64,000 nucleotides of DNA from Arcobacter cloacae (lineage in GTDB: Bacteria > Campylobacterota > Campylobacteria > Campylobacterales > Arcobacteraceae). Below the pieces are notes generated by a model, which was not told where the DNA came from, searched no databases, and worked only from the letters and a program-made list of their open reading frames with translations. The translations under genes were made by a program, and so were the position numbers. The DNA lies in the NCBI RefSeq assembly GCF_013201935.1, contig NZ_CP053833.1, positions 2,418,001 through 2,482,000 on the forward strand. Reading direction: 5' to 3'. Positions 47,250 to 56,191 of the stretch are shown here, piece after piece; the stretch's first letter is position 1, and each line of letters opens with the position of its first letter.

Positions 47250-47364
47250 ATTCTCTTATAACTTTAGGGTTCAAGAGAATCCGAAAAGAGAAAAACTTTC
47301 TCTTTATGCTTGCTACTTTTATAAGGAACAAGAACGTTTAAGGCTGTGATAAACTCTTATCACA
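47250..47364 (+). promoter_or_regulatory. Structured 5' leader of flagellin mRNA with three hairpins
   Basis: Three perfect inverted repeats: ATTCTCTT/AAGAGAAT (47250-47257 and 47273-47280); AAAGAGAAA/TTTCTCTTT (47285-47293 and 47297-47305, loop AAC); TGTGATAA/TTATCACA (47345-47352 and 47357-47364, loop ACTC). Two AAGGA motifs lie at 47323-47327 and at the ribosome binding site 47381-47385. In Campylobacter jejuni the flagellin leader is bound by CsrA; a similar control is inferred here. Confidence 0.55.
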
Positions 47365-47391
47365 ATGTGTCATAATCAAAAAGGATTTATT

Positions 47392-48237
47392 ATGAGAATT
47401 AATACTAACGTTTCATCTTTAACAGCTCAAGAAGCTGCACAAAATACTTCTAAGAGTGTAACTAGCTCTTTAGAAAAACTTTCTACTGGTCTTAGAATCA
47501 ACAAAGCTTCTGATGATGCTTCTGGTTTAGCTATTGCTGATAAGTTAAGAACTCAAGCAACTTCTATCAACCAAGGTATATCAAATGGAAATTCTGCTGT
47601 TGCATTATTACAAATTGCAGATAAGTCAATGGCTGAACAATCAAACATCTTAGATACGATCAAAGCTAAATTAATCCAAGCAAATACGGATACAACTTCA
47701 ACAGAGGGTAGAAACTCTATTGGTAAAGATATTAAAAAATTATTAGAACAATTAAATAATATTGGTACTCAAACGAATTACAATGGTAGACAACTTATAT
47801 CTGGTGATGATGGAACAGCGGGATCATCATCACACTCTTTTCAAGTTGGGGAAAAAGCTACAGATATAATTACTATGGCAGCAGTAACTGCAAATACAAC
47901 GGGATTATCTTTGACTACTTTATCAACTGCAGTAGGGTCAGGTTCTTTTAGTAAAGGAGATGCTTCTACTGCTCAAACAGCTGTAAATGATGCTATTAAT
48001 AAACTAAATGGATTTAGAGGGGATATAGGTTCTACTCAAAACCAAGTTGAATCTGCGGTTAGAAACTTAATGACTCAAGCTACAAATGTAAAAGCTGCTG
48101 AATCGATTATTAGAGATGTAGATTATGCACAAGAGTCTGCAAACTTTAACAAACAAAACATCATTTCTCAAGCTGGTTCTTATGCAATCAGTCAAGCTAA
48201 TGCTGTTCAACAAAATGTTTTAAGACTACTTCAATAA
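47392..48237 (+). CDS. fla: Flagellin
   Basis: Filament subunit of about 281 residues from the ATG at 47392 (MRINTNVSSLTAQEAAQ), which has AAAGGA upstream; the frame extends to 47365. Conserved D0/D1 helices are present at both ends (ISTGLRINKASDDASGLAIADKL-like N-terminus, C-terminus ending NAVQQNVLRLLQ). The middle domain is very short, so the outer face is small; it is rich in Ser and Thr (around GTAGSSSHS and LTTLSTAVGSGS), which are candidate O-glycosylation sites. The adjacent Maf and legionaminic acid genes support glycosylation. Confidence 0.95.
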   Translation: MRINTNVSSLTAQEAAQNTSKSVTSSLEKLSTGLRINKASDDASGLAIADKLRTQATSINQGISNGNSAVALLQIADKSMAEQSNILDTIKAKLIQANTDTTSTEGRNSIGKDIKKLLEQLNNIGTQTNYNGRQLISGDDGTAGSSSHSFQVGEKATDIITMAAVTANTTGLSLTTLSTAVGSGSFSKGDASTAQTAVNDAINKLNGFRGDIGSTQNQVESAVRNLMTQATNVKAAESIIRDVDYAQESANFNKQNIISQAGSYAISQANAVQQNVLRLLQ

Positions 48238-48256
48238 TTAAAATGAAGTTTTCTTT

Positions 48257-48286
48257 TAAAAAGGAAGGTATTCCCTTCCTTTTTTA
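48257..48286. terminator. Flagellin terminator (bidirectional)
   Basis: An 11-bp perfect stem AAAAAGGAAGG / CCTTCCTTTTT, loop TATTC, with A and T tails on both sides. It lies between flagellin and the convergent 48292-48618 gene. Confidence 0.88.
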
Positions 48287-48291
48287 ATAGA

Positions 48292-48618
48292 TTATAATTT
48301 TAGTTCAAAAGTTTCATCATCTACTTTTATCATATTTAAAGAATTGGGGTTTCCACTTTTCCATTTGTGAAGGTTGTTGTTTACTAAAAACATACCTATT
48401 TTTTTATCTCTTATTTCAGGACATTTTCTATAAAATCCTGGAGTTATGTTCATTTTAATTTTTTTATTATTTATTATAAGAAAATATTCTACATTATCTG
48501 AAAAATATTTGTCTCTATTCTTTTTACCAATTCGTAAACCATATCCAGAACCTGTTTTTTCATTAGCTTTGCCATTACTCCAAGTTTTAACAATAATTGT
48601 ATTTTCAATTTTCATCAT
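48292..48618 (-). CDS. Small protein of unknown function beside flagellin
   Basis: 108 residues, basic, with no signal or membrane segment. It contains GSGYGLRIGKKNRDKYF and a C-terminal half with KKIGMFLVNNNLHKWKSGNP. It is a compact globular-looking protein and I do not recognise the family. It is convergent with flagellin and shares its terminator, so it is a separate transcript. Two consecutive ATG codons are possible starts, with AAAGGTAA just upstream. Confidence 0.6.
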   Translation of the reverse strand: MMKIENTIIVKTWSNGKANEKTGSGYGLRIGKKNRDKYFSDNVEYFLIINNKKIKMNITPGFYRKCPEIRDKKIGMFLVNNNLHKWKSGNPNSLNMIKVDDETFELKL

Positions 48619-48675
48619 TTACCTTTCTTTAATTTATTAATATATGAAAATGATTATTTTTATAGTTAGTGTTCT

Positions 48676-48689
48676 TAACTTATAAGTTA
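48676..48689. repeat. Perfect 14-bp palindrome upstream of the 108-residue gene
   Basis: TAACTTATAAGTTA in the 150-base gap between the 48292-48618 gene and the first maf gene. It could be an operator. The surrounding gap contains no gene or other recognisable element. Confidence 0.3.
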
Positions 48690-48769
48690 GACTGGTTTAT
48701 CAGTATTAAGTTACATTTTGCAAAAAAAGAATGATATTATATTATCTAATGACTATAGCTTTTCTTAAA

Positions 48770-50794
48770 TTATAATAATCTTTTTAAACAAAAAATATAA
48801 TCTTCAAAAATAATCTTTAGTTGATTTATATAAATTTCTTTTATTTTGTTAACTTTTTTTGGTTCATTTTTAATTTTTATATCATTAAAATGATAAGATA
48901 AATAGGGTATCAACATCATAAGATATTTTTTTAATATCCCTATTATTAGTTTATTGTTCACATTAATTGAAAAATATAAATCCGTAACTTTTTCATAAAA
49001 TTCTTCATAAGTTTTTAATTCACAATTTAGTAATTCTAAAAGAGCTATATTTATAATATTTTCTATTTCTTTTATATCTTCTTTCAAATCTTTTTTAGAT
49101 TCTTTGTTTAAATGATTTAAAGAATATTGATTTAATAAATTTATTAAAACAATATTCTGATAATTTAGATTTTTAAACTTTTCAATTTTTATATTATTTT
49201 TATCTAGAGGTTTAACATTTTCAAAATATGCTCCATTAAAAGATAAATTATATATGTTGCAATTTATTTCTTTACTAACTATTTCTTCTAAAGCTTTAAT
49301 AGAATTATAAAATAAACCTATAGTACTAACTTCTTCTCGCATATTACCTTTTACTTTTACTAAACCTCTAATAGAAAAATCCTCTTTTTTCTGATTTTTA
49401 TTTAAATCATATTTACGAGTACTTGAAGAACTATTTTTTGAATGACTTTCCCCTGTTTCTTGATCTAATGCTAAATCTAATCCAATAAGATAAATTTCTT
49501 TTGCATTCATTTTAAGTAAAATATCTAAAGTTATTTCTCCAATACTATATCCTTCGAAAGTAATATTATTTTTATGAAATGGTATAGATACCTCATATAA
49601 AAAAAGAGTTTTTTGTTTTAGTTTTGATAGTAAACTTATATTAGTTTTTACAGAGGCTAAAATAATAGTATTTTGATTTATTTTAGACACACTGTTATCA
49701 TCAAATTGTATATCATTTAAAATAGCTGATTCATCAAGAGTAGTTATCATATCTATTTTAATATTGTTATTTAATAGTTTTTTATAAGCAGCTCCTATTG
49801 TTACAATAAAAAATTTATTTTGATTTTCCTTTATCCATTCCATACTCTCATCTAAAGATGGACCTGCTGCTATATATAACACAGGAATATTATCAAAAAA
49901 ATTCAATTTTTCTTTTATCTGGTTCATTAATAAAATTTTGTAATCCATATCTAAAATTTGTGTTACTCTATTTCCTAATGAATATAAGTATCTTGTATAA
50001 GTATATTGAGATGAATTATTAACTAAATGGAGGGTTGTATTCAAAGTATCTATATATTTATCTATATTTACTTCTGAACTTGAGAATTTTAACATATAAT
50101 TTTTAAGTAAAGAACTTTTCATAAACTTTTGTATTCTCTTTTCTTCTTCTAATGGATTATCCATTATTGAAAAAACAACACCTTTATTTCCAAGAATAGT
50201 ATAATCTACAGTAAATAATGATAATCTAAATATTTCTAAATTTCTTTCCAAAACTAGATACGATTCAGCATCTATTTTTTCAGCAATTCGAGGGATATGC
50301 CTACCTAATAAAGTACCTAAAAAAACAAACTTTTCAATTTTTTTTAATTTTTTCTTTTTCTTTCTTAAAAAATCATTTAAAAAATTTGAATATTCAAACA
50401 TATCATTTTGTGTTAAAGCAAGATAATTAGTTCCATCATCAGAAAATCTATTCTTTTTATCTACATCTAATTTTCTATCTATCGCAAAATAATTCTCTAC
50501 AAAATATATACTATTTTTTTCATCAAGTTCTACTTTTCTAACTAATTTATCATTGATTTCTTTAGGTCTTTTATCATAAAGATATTTATCATTAATTAAA
50601 TCATAAATATCAAAATCTCCATTTTCTATAATAAATTCTAATGCATATTTTTCTTTATACGTTCCATTTTCTATCATACGAGAAAGTTCATCTACTCTAT
50701 GATAAAGTTGATTGTCATATTCACTTAAAAAAGCGAGATTTGCTAAAAAAGTGGTTAACAGTGCATTTTGTAATTGTATTTCTGCTTCTTTCAT
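48770..50794 (-). CDS. maf: Motility accessory factor (Maf) family flagellin glycosyltransferase
   Basis: 674 residues of the Maf/DUF115 type. The nucleotide-sugar-binding core begins at VLYIAAGPSLDESMEWI and continues through KFFIVTIGAAYKKLL, IDMITTLDESAIL and EIYLIGLDLALDQETGESHS. The N-terminal block (KKIEKFVFLGTLLGRHI then YLVLERNLEIFRLSLF) is also typical. Maf proteins transfer nonulosonic acids such as legionaminic or pseudaminic acid from CMP donors to flagellin Ser/Thr. Divergent from a second Maf gene, 40 bases apart. Confidence 0.9.
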   Translation of the reverse strand: MKEAEIQLQNALLTTFLANLAFLSEYDNQLYHRVDELSRMIENGTYKEKYALEFIIENGDFDIYDLINDKYLYDKRPKEINDKLVRKVELDEKNSIYFVENYFAIDRKLDVDKKNRFSDDGTNYLALTQNDMFEYSNFLNDFLRKKKKKLKKIEKFVFLGTLLGRHIPRIAEKIDAESYLVLERNLEIFRLSLFTVDYTILGNKGVVFSIMDNPLEEEKRIQKFMKSSLLKNYMLKFSSSEVNIDKYIDTLNTTLHLVNNSSQYTYTRYLYSLGNRVTQILDMDYKILLMNQIKEKLNFFDNIPVLYIAAGPSLDESMEWIKENQNKFFIVTIGAAYKKLLNNNIKIDMITTLDESAILNDIQFDDNSVSKINQNTIILASVKTNISLLSKLKQKTLFLYEVSIPFHKNNITFEGYSIGEITLDILLKMNAKEIYLIGLDLALDQETGESHSKNSSSSTRKYDLNKNQKKEDFSIRGLVKVKGNMREEVSTIGLFYNSIKALEEIVSKEINCNIYNLSFNGAYFENVKPLDKNNIKIEKFKNLNYQNIVLINLLNQYSLNHLNKESKKDLKEDIKEIENIINIALLELLNCELKTYEEFYEKVTDLYFSINVNNKLIIGILKKYLMMLIPYLSYHFNDIKIKNEPKKVNKIKEIYINQLKIIFEDYIFCLKRLL

Positions 50795-50821
50795 CTATAA
50801 CCTTTACTTTATATTTATTAC

Positions 50822-50829
50822 ATTATACT
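50822..50829. promoter_or_regulatory. Overlapping divergent -10 elements between the two maf genes
   Basis: ATTATACT reads TATAAT on the minus strand (50827-50822) for the first maf gene and TATACT on the plus strand (50824-50829) for the second. The plus-strand -10 ends 5 bases before the ATG at 50835, so that transcript may be nearly leaderless. No -35 is obvious for either. Confidence 0.4.
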
Positions 50830-50834
50830 ACGCT

Positions 50835-52685
50835 ATGGATAAAACATCAGCATATGAAGAAATAGAAAAAACTTTACAAGAGATATTTATTAATAATTTA
50901 GAATTTTTTAAAATAAATTTTCCTTTGATCTATAAAAAAATAGTTGAATTTGAAAAATTAAATTTAGAAAATTATTCAATTAATTTTATAAATAATAAAT
51001 TTCAATTAAATAATACCCCTACTAATCAAAATTTTTACGAAATTGAACCTTTTCAAGATTCTATGAACAGAATCAATAAATTTGATATTTCTTCAGCATT
51101 TAATTTAGTAAAAATTGAACAATTAAAAAATAAAAATCCTTATAAAAATGAAATAAATGCTTATTCCTATCTAAATGAATTTATAGAGCATTTTCAAAAT
51201 ATTGATATAAAAATAAATAAATTCATTTTTTTGGGAACTTTACTGGGAGTTCATATAAATGATTTTGATAAATTTTTAAAAGCAAAAACTTATTTTATAT
51301 TTGAACCAAATATTGAAATATTTAGACTATCTATGTTTATGACTGATTATAAAATTTTATCTAAAAATGCTAAGCTATTTTTTGCAATAAATGAAGATGA
51401 ACAGGGTTTAAATAACATATGTAAAGAATTCTTAAATTACAACTATGAATTTAACAATCTGATTCATTTTGAATTAGCTGACAAAATAAATGAACCTTTA
51501 ATTAATGAACTATCTTTAATTTTTACTCACTTAGGAGAAATGAGACATCCTTTTTCTGAATATTTAATAAGTTTAAAAAGATTTCATAATTATTTCGTTA
51601 ATAATAATTATAATTTAATTAATATATCAAAAATTCATAATTTCTTAGAAGATAAAAGAATTTTATTTTTAGCTGCAGGTCCATCTTTAGAAAGAAACTT
51701 AGATTTTGTACATAAAAATAAGAATAAATTTATAATTGTTACGGTTGCAGCTACATTAAAAATCTTAGAAACAAAAAAAATTACTCCGGATATAATAATA
51801 ACTGTTGATGGTCATCATATAATATCAAAACAATTTGAAGTTGATAAATCTATATATGAAAATTCTATCATCTTATCTTCGATAAAACTTGACATCGAAA
51901 TACATAAACTTTTTAAAAATGAAAATCTGTTTTTTTTCCAAAATTCTTTAAATCTATTTGAAGAATTTGGTTTTATAACTGGAGTAACTGTAGGAGATAT
52001 TGGTATAGATTTACTATTGAGATTGGGTGCTAATAATTTATATCTTTTAGGAGTCGATGCTGCCATAGATTCTAAAACAGGGATAACACATATAAATACA
52101 CATTCTCATTCAAAAAAAATAGATCTTGATTATAATAAAACTATTGATTTTAATAAAACAATACTTTATGTAAAAGGAAATTTTGAAGAAAAAGTACCAA
52201 CTCTTATGGAATATAAAGAAATGATAGAAGAAATAAATGAAAAATTTAGTTTTATAAATGATAATCTTAAGATTTTCAATCTTTCTAATGGGGCATATTT
52301 TAATAATACAATATCTCTAAGAGCTTCTAAACTAAAAATAGATGAAGTTGTTAACAAAGATATTTTTAAAGAATTATTTTTAGAAAAATTACATTCTATT
52401 TTAGAAAAAAATATAAATGAAAAATTTAAGAAAAACTTTGCAAAAGAAAATAAAATATTATCTGAAGTAAGAAATATAGATAAAAATATTAATTTCTATA
52501 AGAATTTCAAAGATATTCAACAAAAATACCCAAATTCTATATCTCTTGATATATTAGAAAAATACTTAAAATTAATATTACCTTATTATAATTTATTAAG
52601 AAATCAATCTTTAGCAAATAATATTCTAGAAAAACAATTGAATGAAATCATAAATAAATTATTTGTTATATTCTCTTTAGATTAA
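50835..52685 (+). CDS. Second Maf-family flagellin glycosyltransferase
   Basis: 616 residues from the ATG at 50835 (MDKTSAYEEIEKTLQEIF). The open frame extends to 50712, but that part runs antisense into the other maf gene and is not Maf-like. Core motifs: NKFIFLGTLLGVHI, YFIFEPNIEIFRLSMF, ILFLAAGPSLERNLDFV, PDIIITVDGHHIIS and LYLLGVDAAIDSKTGITH. It is clearly homologous to the 48770-50794 protein but well diverged, which suggests a different donor sugar or acceptor site. Its 3' end overlaps the convergent legF gene by 20 bases. Confidence 0.88.
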   Translation: MDKTSAYEEIEKTLQEIFINNLEFFKINFPLIYKKIVEFEKLNLENYSINFINNKFQLNNTPTNQNFYEIEPFQDSMNRINKFDISSAFNLVKIEQLKNKNPYKNEINAYSYLNEFIEHFQNIDIKINKFIFLGTLLGVHINDFDKFLKAKTYFIFEPNIEIFRLSMFMTDYKILSKNAKLFFAINEDEQGLNNICKEFLNYNYEFNNLIHFELADKINEPLINELSLIFTHLGEMRHPFSEYLISLKRFHNYFVNNNYNLINISKIHNFLEDKRILFLAAGPSLERNLDFVHKNKNKFIIVTVAATLKILETKKITPDIIITVDGHHIISKQFEVDKSIYENSIILSSIKLDIEIHKLFKNENLFFFQNSLNLFEEFGFITGVTVGDIGIDLLLRLGANNLYLLGVDAAIDSKTGITHINTHSHSKKIDLDYNKTIDFNKTILYVKGNFEEKVPTLMEYKEMIEEINEKFSFINDNLKIFNLSNGAYFNNTISLRASKLKIDEVVNKDIFKELFLEKLHSILEKNINEKFKKNFAKENKILSEVRNIDKNINFYKNFKDIQQKYPNSISLDILEKYLKLILPYYNLLRNQSLANNILEKQLNEIINKLFVIFSLD

Positions 52686-53352
52686 ATACTTCCTTTGCAA
52701 TCAAAAAATCTAATTCATCATCAATATCAACAGAATATATTTTATCCATTATGTAAGCAAAAATATTTTCTTGTAGAAAGAAACCTTTATTTTTTAATAA
52801 TTCTTCAGTTTTACAAATATAAATAGCTCCATTTAATCTGTAAAATATTGGTAAATCTTGACTTCTTTTATTTATTATCTCTTCTCTTAAAAAATTTGAC
52901 ATATTTAAGTCTTCATCTAATGTATTACACCATAATGGTGAGTGTTCAGTTTCACAAACACTTATAACAGCATTGGCATCTTTTTTATTTAATAACTCTA
53001 TTGCTTCATCAATATGCTTTTCATTTCTTAATGGACTTGTGGGTTGAAGAAGAACAATATAGTCATATTTTTCTAAACTATTTATAGTGTGTTCAAGCAC
53101 ATCAAAAGTAGAAGAAGTATCTGTTGCTAAATAATCTGGTCTTTTTATAATATCGGCACCAAATTTTTGAGAAATTTGAAGTATTTTTTCATCATCACTA
53201 GAGACAATAACTTTAGATATATATTTACTTTTTAGTCCTGCTTCAATACTATAAGAAATAAGTGGTTTACCACATAAATCTAAAACATTTTTTCTAGGTA
53301 ACCTTTTACTTCCACCACGAGCAGGAATTATTGCTAAAAAAGTTTTATTCAT
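52666..53352 (-). CDS. legF: CMP-legionaminic/N-acetylneuraminic acid synthetase (LegF/PtmB type)
   Basis: Activates a nonulosonic acid with CTP. From the ATG at 53352 (MNKTFLAIIPARGGSKRLPRKN), about 228 residues; the open frame extends to 53394 but that overlaps ptmE more than needed. Family motifs: IPARGGSKRLPRKN, LLQPTSPLR and an acidic metal site in YSVDIDDELDFL. It is the last gene of the operon and provides the CMP-sugar used by the Maf proteins. CMP-Neu5Ac synthetase is the nearest alternative; the PtmE/LegB context favours legionaminic acid. Confidence 0.88.
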   Translation of the reverse strand: MNKTFLAIIPARGGSKRLPRKNVLDLCGKPLISYSIEAGLKSKYISKVIVSSDDEKILQISQKFGADIIKRPDYLATDTSSTFDVLEHTINSLEKYDYIVLLQPTSPLRNEKHIDEAIELLNKKDANAVISVCETEHSPLWCNTLDEDLNMSNFLREEIINKRSQDLPIFYRLNGAIYICKTEELLKNKGFFLQENIFAYIMDKIYSVDIDDELDFLIAKEVFNLKRI

Positions 53353-54394
53353 TGAATATCCTAAAATATTCACTTTGGGCTTGTTCAAAATCACTCATTC
53401 TTCCAATATCAAGCCAATATTCATGAATAGGAAATGATAAAACTTTTTTTTCTTTTTCTATTAAAATATTAAATAGTGTTGGCATATCAAAAAACTCATT
53501 TTTTGGAATAAATTCAAAAATATTTGGAGATAAAACATAAATTCCTGCATTTACAAAAAACTTTTTAATAGGTTTTTCAATGATTGAAGCTATGCTGCTA
53601 TTTTCTATTTCAATAACTCCATAAGGTATTTGATATTCATATTCTCTAACACACATAGTTGCATTTGCATTTCCAAAACAATGAAAATCTAATAAATTTG
53701 AAAAATTTACATCAGTTAATAAATCAGCATTCATCACAAAAAATGGCTCATTTGGTTGCTCTTTTAAAAGACTTAATGCTCCTGCCGTTCCAAGTCTTGT
53801 ATTTTCTTCTACATAATCAATATTAACTCCAAAATCACTACCATCTTTAAAATATTCTCTTATAATCTCAGCTTTATAATTTAAACTTATTGTAATATTT
53901 ACAAAACCATGAGAGGCAAAGTTTTTGATGATAGTTTCCAAAATTGGTTTATTTCCAACTTTTAACATGGGTTTTGGTATATCTTCTGTAAGAGGTCTAA
54001 GTCTTGTTCCTAAACCTCCTGCCATTAAAATTACTCTATTTCTTTTTTTAGTTACATTTAATAGAGTTGCTAAATTTACAATATCTAATAAATAATTATT
54101 CTCATCAACTATTGGTATTTGATAAACTTCATTCTTTATAGCTTTTTGTATAATTCTTTCTTTTGATTCACTATATAATGCAGTAATTGGTGTCTTAAAA
54201 TATAACTCTTTTATAGAATCTTCTAAGGTATGATTTTTTAAAAGACCTCTTCTAATATCCCCATCACTAAGTGTTCCTAAAAGTTTTTTGTTATTATCAA
54301 CAACTAAAGCTATTCTAATAGCCCCTTTATCAATTATTTTTAAAGCTTCTTTTATTTTTGTATTTTCAGTAATCAATAATGTATTTATATTCAT
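53345..54394 (-). CDS. ptmE: CBS-domain sugar-1-phosphate guanylyltransferase (PtmE type)
   Basis: 349 residues: two CBS motifs (about 1-115) followed by an NTP-transferase domain with LMAGGLGTRLRPLTEDIPKPMLKVGNKPI, FVMNADLLTDVNF and a C-terminal YWLDIGRMSDFEQA. This fusion is the layout of Campylobacter jejuni PtmE, which makes GDP-GlcNAc for the GDP-based legionaminic acid route. Overlaps the PIG-L gene by 4 bases and legF by 8. Confidence 0.85.
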   Translation of the reverse strand: MNINTLLITENTKIKEALKIIDKGAIRIALVVDNNKKLLGTLSDGDIRRGLLKNHTLEDSIKELYFKTPITALYSESKERIIQKAIKNEVYQIPIVDENNYLLDIVNLATLLNVTKKRNRVILMAGGLGTRLRPLTEDIPKPMLKVGNKPILETIIKNFASHGFVNITISLNYKAEIIREYFKDGSDFGVNIDYVEENTRLGTAGALSLLKEQPNEPFFVMNADLLTDVNFSNLLDFHCFGNANATMCVREYEYQIPYGVIEIENSSIASIIEKPIKKFFVNAGIYVLSPNIFEFIPKNEFFDMPTLFNILIEKEKKVLSFPIHEYWLDIGRMSDFEQAQSEYFRIFNE

Positions 54395-55047
54395 AAAATT
54401 TCCTTTAATAACATGAAACTTTCAGCATATTCACATCCACTTATAGCTCCTCTAAAAGTTGCTAGTGCTTTTATATTTCTTTCATTTCTTGGAAATGGAT
54501 GTTCTGCTATTTCACTTTTAAAAATTTGCATAATTTCAAGCTTTTTATCTATAAAATCACTAATATCTACAAATACATTTGGAATAAAGCTATCTTCTTT
54601 AGTACTTGGTGCAAACTCTGTTTCACTCAAAGTTTCCATCATATAAATTTTTTTGATAAATGGATATCGAAATGATTTTGTACAACTATAACTTGCTTCA
54701 AAAATCTTTCTATGATCACTATGAACATCTCCTTTAAAAGGAAGATAAATAATATTTGGCTTAATTTCACTTATCACTTTTGAAATTTTTCTTACAAGCT
54801 CACTCATAGAATACTCATCAACTTGCATAGTTTTTAATCTTAAATTATGAACACTATCAAAATTATATAGTTCTGATACTTTTTCTATCTCTTTTTCTCT
54901 TGTTTCATAGTAACTATGATTTTCATCTATAGTGGTACAAATAAGCCAATGAATCTCATCTTCTTTTGCTTTATGTTTCAATAAAGTACCACTACATCCT
55001 AATGTTTCGTCATCTGGATGAACAGCAACAACCAAAATTTTATTCAT
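54391..55047 (-). CDS. PIG-L family (LmbE-like) deacetylase
   Basis: 218 residues with the zinc site AVHPDDETLGCSG (H-P-D-D) and the second ligand in DVHSDHRKIFEAS. PIG-L/LmbE enzymes remove N-acetyl groups from amino sugars and related molecules. It is between legG and ptmE and overlaps both, so it is part of the sugar operon. A deacetylase is not among the core legionaminic acid enzymes; it may free an amino group for another substituent. Substrate is inferred. Confidence 0.85.
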   Translation of the reverse strand: MNKILVVAVHPDDETLGCSGTLLKHKAKEDEIHWLICTTIDENHSYYETREKEIEKVSELYNFDSVHNLRLKTMQVDEYSMSELVRKISKVISEIKPNIIYLPFKGDVHSDHRKIFEASYSCTKSFRYPFIKKIYMMETLSETEFAPSTKEDSFIPNVFVDISDFIDKKLEIMQIFKSEIAEHPFPRNERNIKALATFRGAISGCEYAESFMLLKEIL

Positions 55048-56188
55048 TGATTAACTCTAATGGATCTTCATCTTTAATCAAAAAATTTTTAAAATCAATT
55101 TTCTTAATTAATAAGTAGGCCTTTTCAGAACTATGTCCATCACCAAAAGGATTTACAACATTATCTAAAATATTTTTATTATTAGGATTAATAACAAAAT
55201 TAATTGCATCTTCAATATCTGTTTTATTAGATGAACAATATATAATATTATCACTCTTTAATCTATCTTTTTGTCTTAACCCAACGTTTACAGCAAATTT
55301 TTTTAGTGTTGCAGCTTCATAAATACCTGCCGAAGAATTACCTATAATAAATTGACAATTATTAAAAATAGTCAAATATACATCTCTTGATAAATTTTTA
55401 TAAAAATAAAATTCATCCTTATAATTAATAAATTCTTCAATTAATTCAATTATTCCTTGATGGTTAGGATCACTATTTGGATAACTGACTATTGTAAATA
55501 TTTTCTTTTCTTTAAGAATAGATAATATTTCTTTAAATATCATTTTACTATCTTCATTTTCCATAGGATGAAAAATCATTAATGCATAGTTTAAAGGAAT
55601 ATTTCTACTTAAAATTTCCTGAATATTCAATTTATTATATTTAAAAAGTCTATCCAAACTTATACTTCCAATATTAAATATTCTTTTCTCTGATTCTCCT
55701 AAAGATATTAACCTTTTTTTATGCATTTCATTTGATACAAAATGCAAACTAGATAATTTTGATGTAGCATGACGAATATATGTATCATTTCCCATATCTT
55801 TTTCATGGTCTCCTCCATAAAAATGTATAGAAGGAATATTTAAATACATACTTAATAGCCCACCTATTATCACGTCTTCTCTATCTCCCGCATAGAGAAT
55901 TAAATCAGGATTAAAAAATGAAACAACGTCAATACTATTTTGAAGTAAAATACTTGCTGTTTTAAGTCTTGATTTTGGAGTATCAGAACTAATTAAAGTT
56001 TCAATTTCTAATAAAATATCTAAATTATCAGATTCTATCTGCTTCTTTGAAAAACCAAAATTTTTTGATAAATGAGCTCCTGATACCAAAAGTTTCAACT
56101 CAATTTCATGATCTTCATGTAATTTTGTATACAAAGACGATAGTAAATCATAATCTGAACGAATTGATGTTATTCCAAGAATTTTCAT
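55040..56188 (-). CDS. legG: Hydrolysing NDP-sugar 2-epimerase (LegG/NeuC type)
   Basis: 382 residues, GT-B fold. Starts ILGITSIRSDYDLLSSLY, with YAGDREDVIIGG in the middle and NSSAGIYEAATLKKFAVNVG with RQKDRLKSDN near the C-terminus, all typical of NeuC-like hydrolysing epimerases. In the GDP route it converts the GDP-2,4-diacetamido-2,4,6-trideoxyglucose intermediate to the free mannose-configured sugar for LegI. Three bases from the HAD gene and an 8-base overlap with the PIG-L gene. Confidence 0.88.
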   Translation of the reverse strand: MKILGITSIRSDYDLLSSLYTKLHEDHEIELKLLVSGAHLSKNFGFSKKQIESDNLDILLEIETLISSDTPKSRLKTASILLQNSIDVVSFFNPDLILYAGDREDVIIGGLLSMYLNIPSIHFYGGDHEKDMGNDTYIRHATSKLSSLHFVSNEMHKKRLISLGESEKRIFNIGSISLDRLFKYNKLNIQEILSRNIPLNYALMIFHPMENEDSKMIFKEILSILKEKKIFTIVSYPNSDPNHQGIIELIEEFINYKDEFYFYKNLSRDVYLTIFNNCQFIIGNSSAGIYEAATLKKFAVNVGLRQKDRLKSDNIIYCSSNKTDIEDAINFVINPNNKNILDNVVNPFGDGHSSEKAYLLIKKIDFKNFLIKDEDPLELINE

Positions 56189-56191
56189 TAT

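Noticed and set aside
47306-47341. Possible 11-residue leader peptide (MLATFIRNKNV) in the flagellin leader
   Set aside because: No ribosome binding site and the length is expected by chance in this composition.
47223-47391. Sigma-54 or sigma-28 flagellar promoter
   Set aside because: No GG-N10-GC pair at -24/-12 spacing and no convincing sigma-28 pair was found.
50712-50834. N-terminal extension of the second Maf protein
   Set aside because: It is antisense to the start of the other maf gene and not Maf-like; the ATG at 50835 fits the family.
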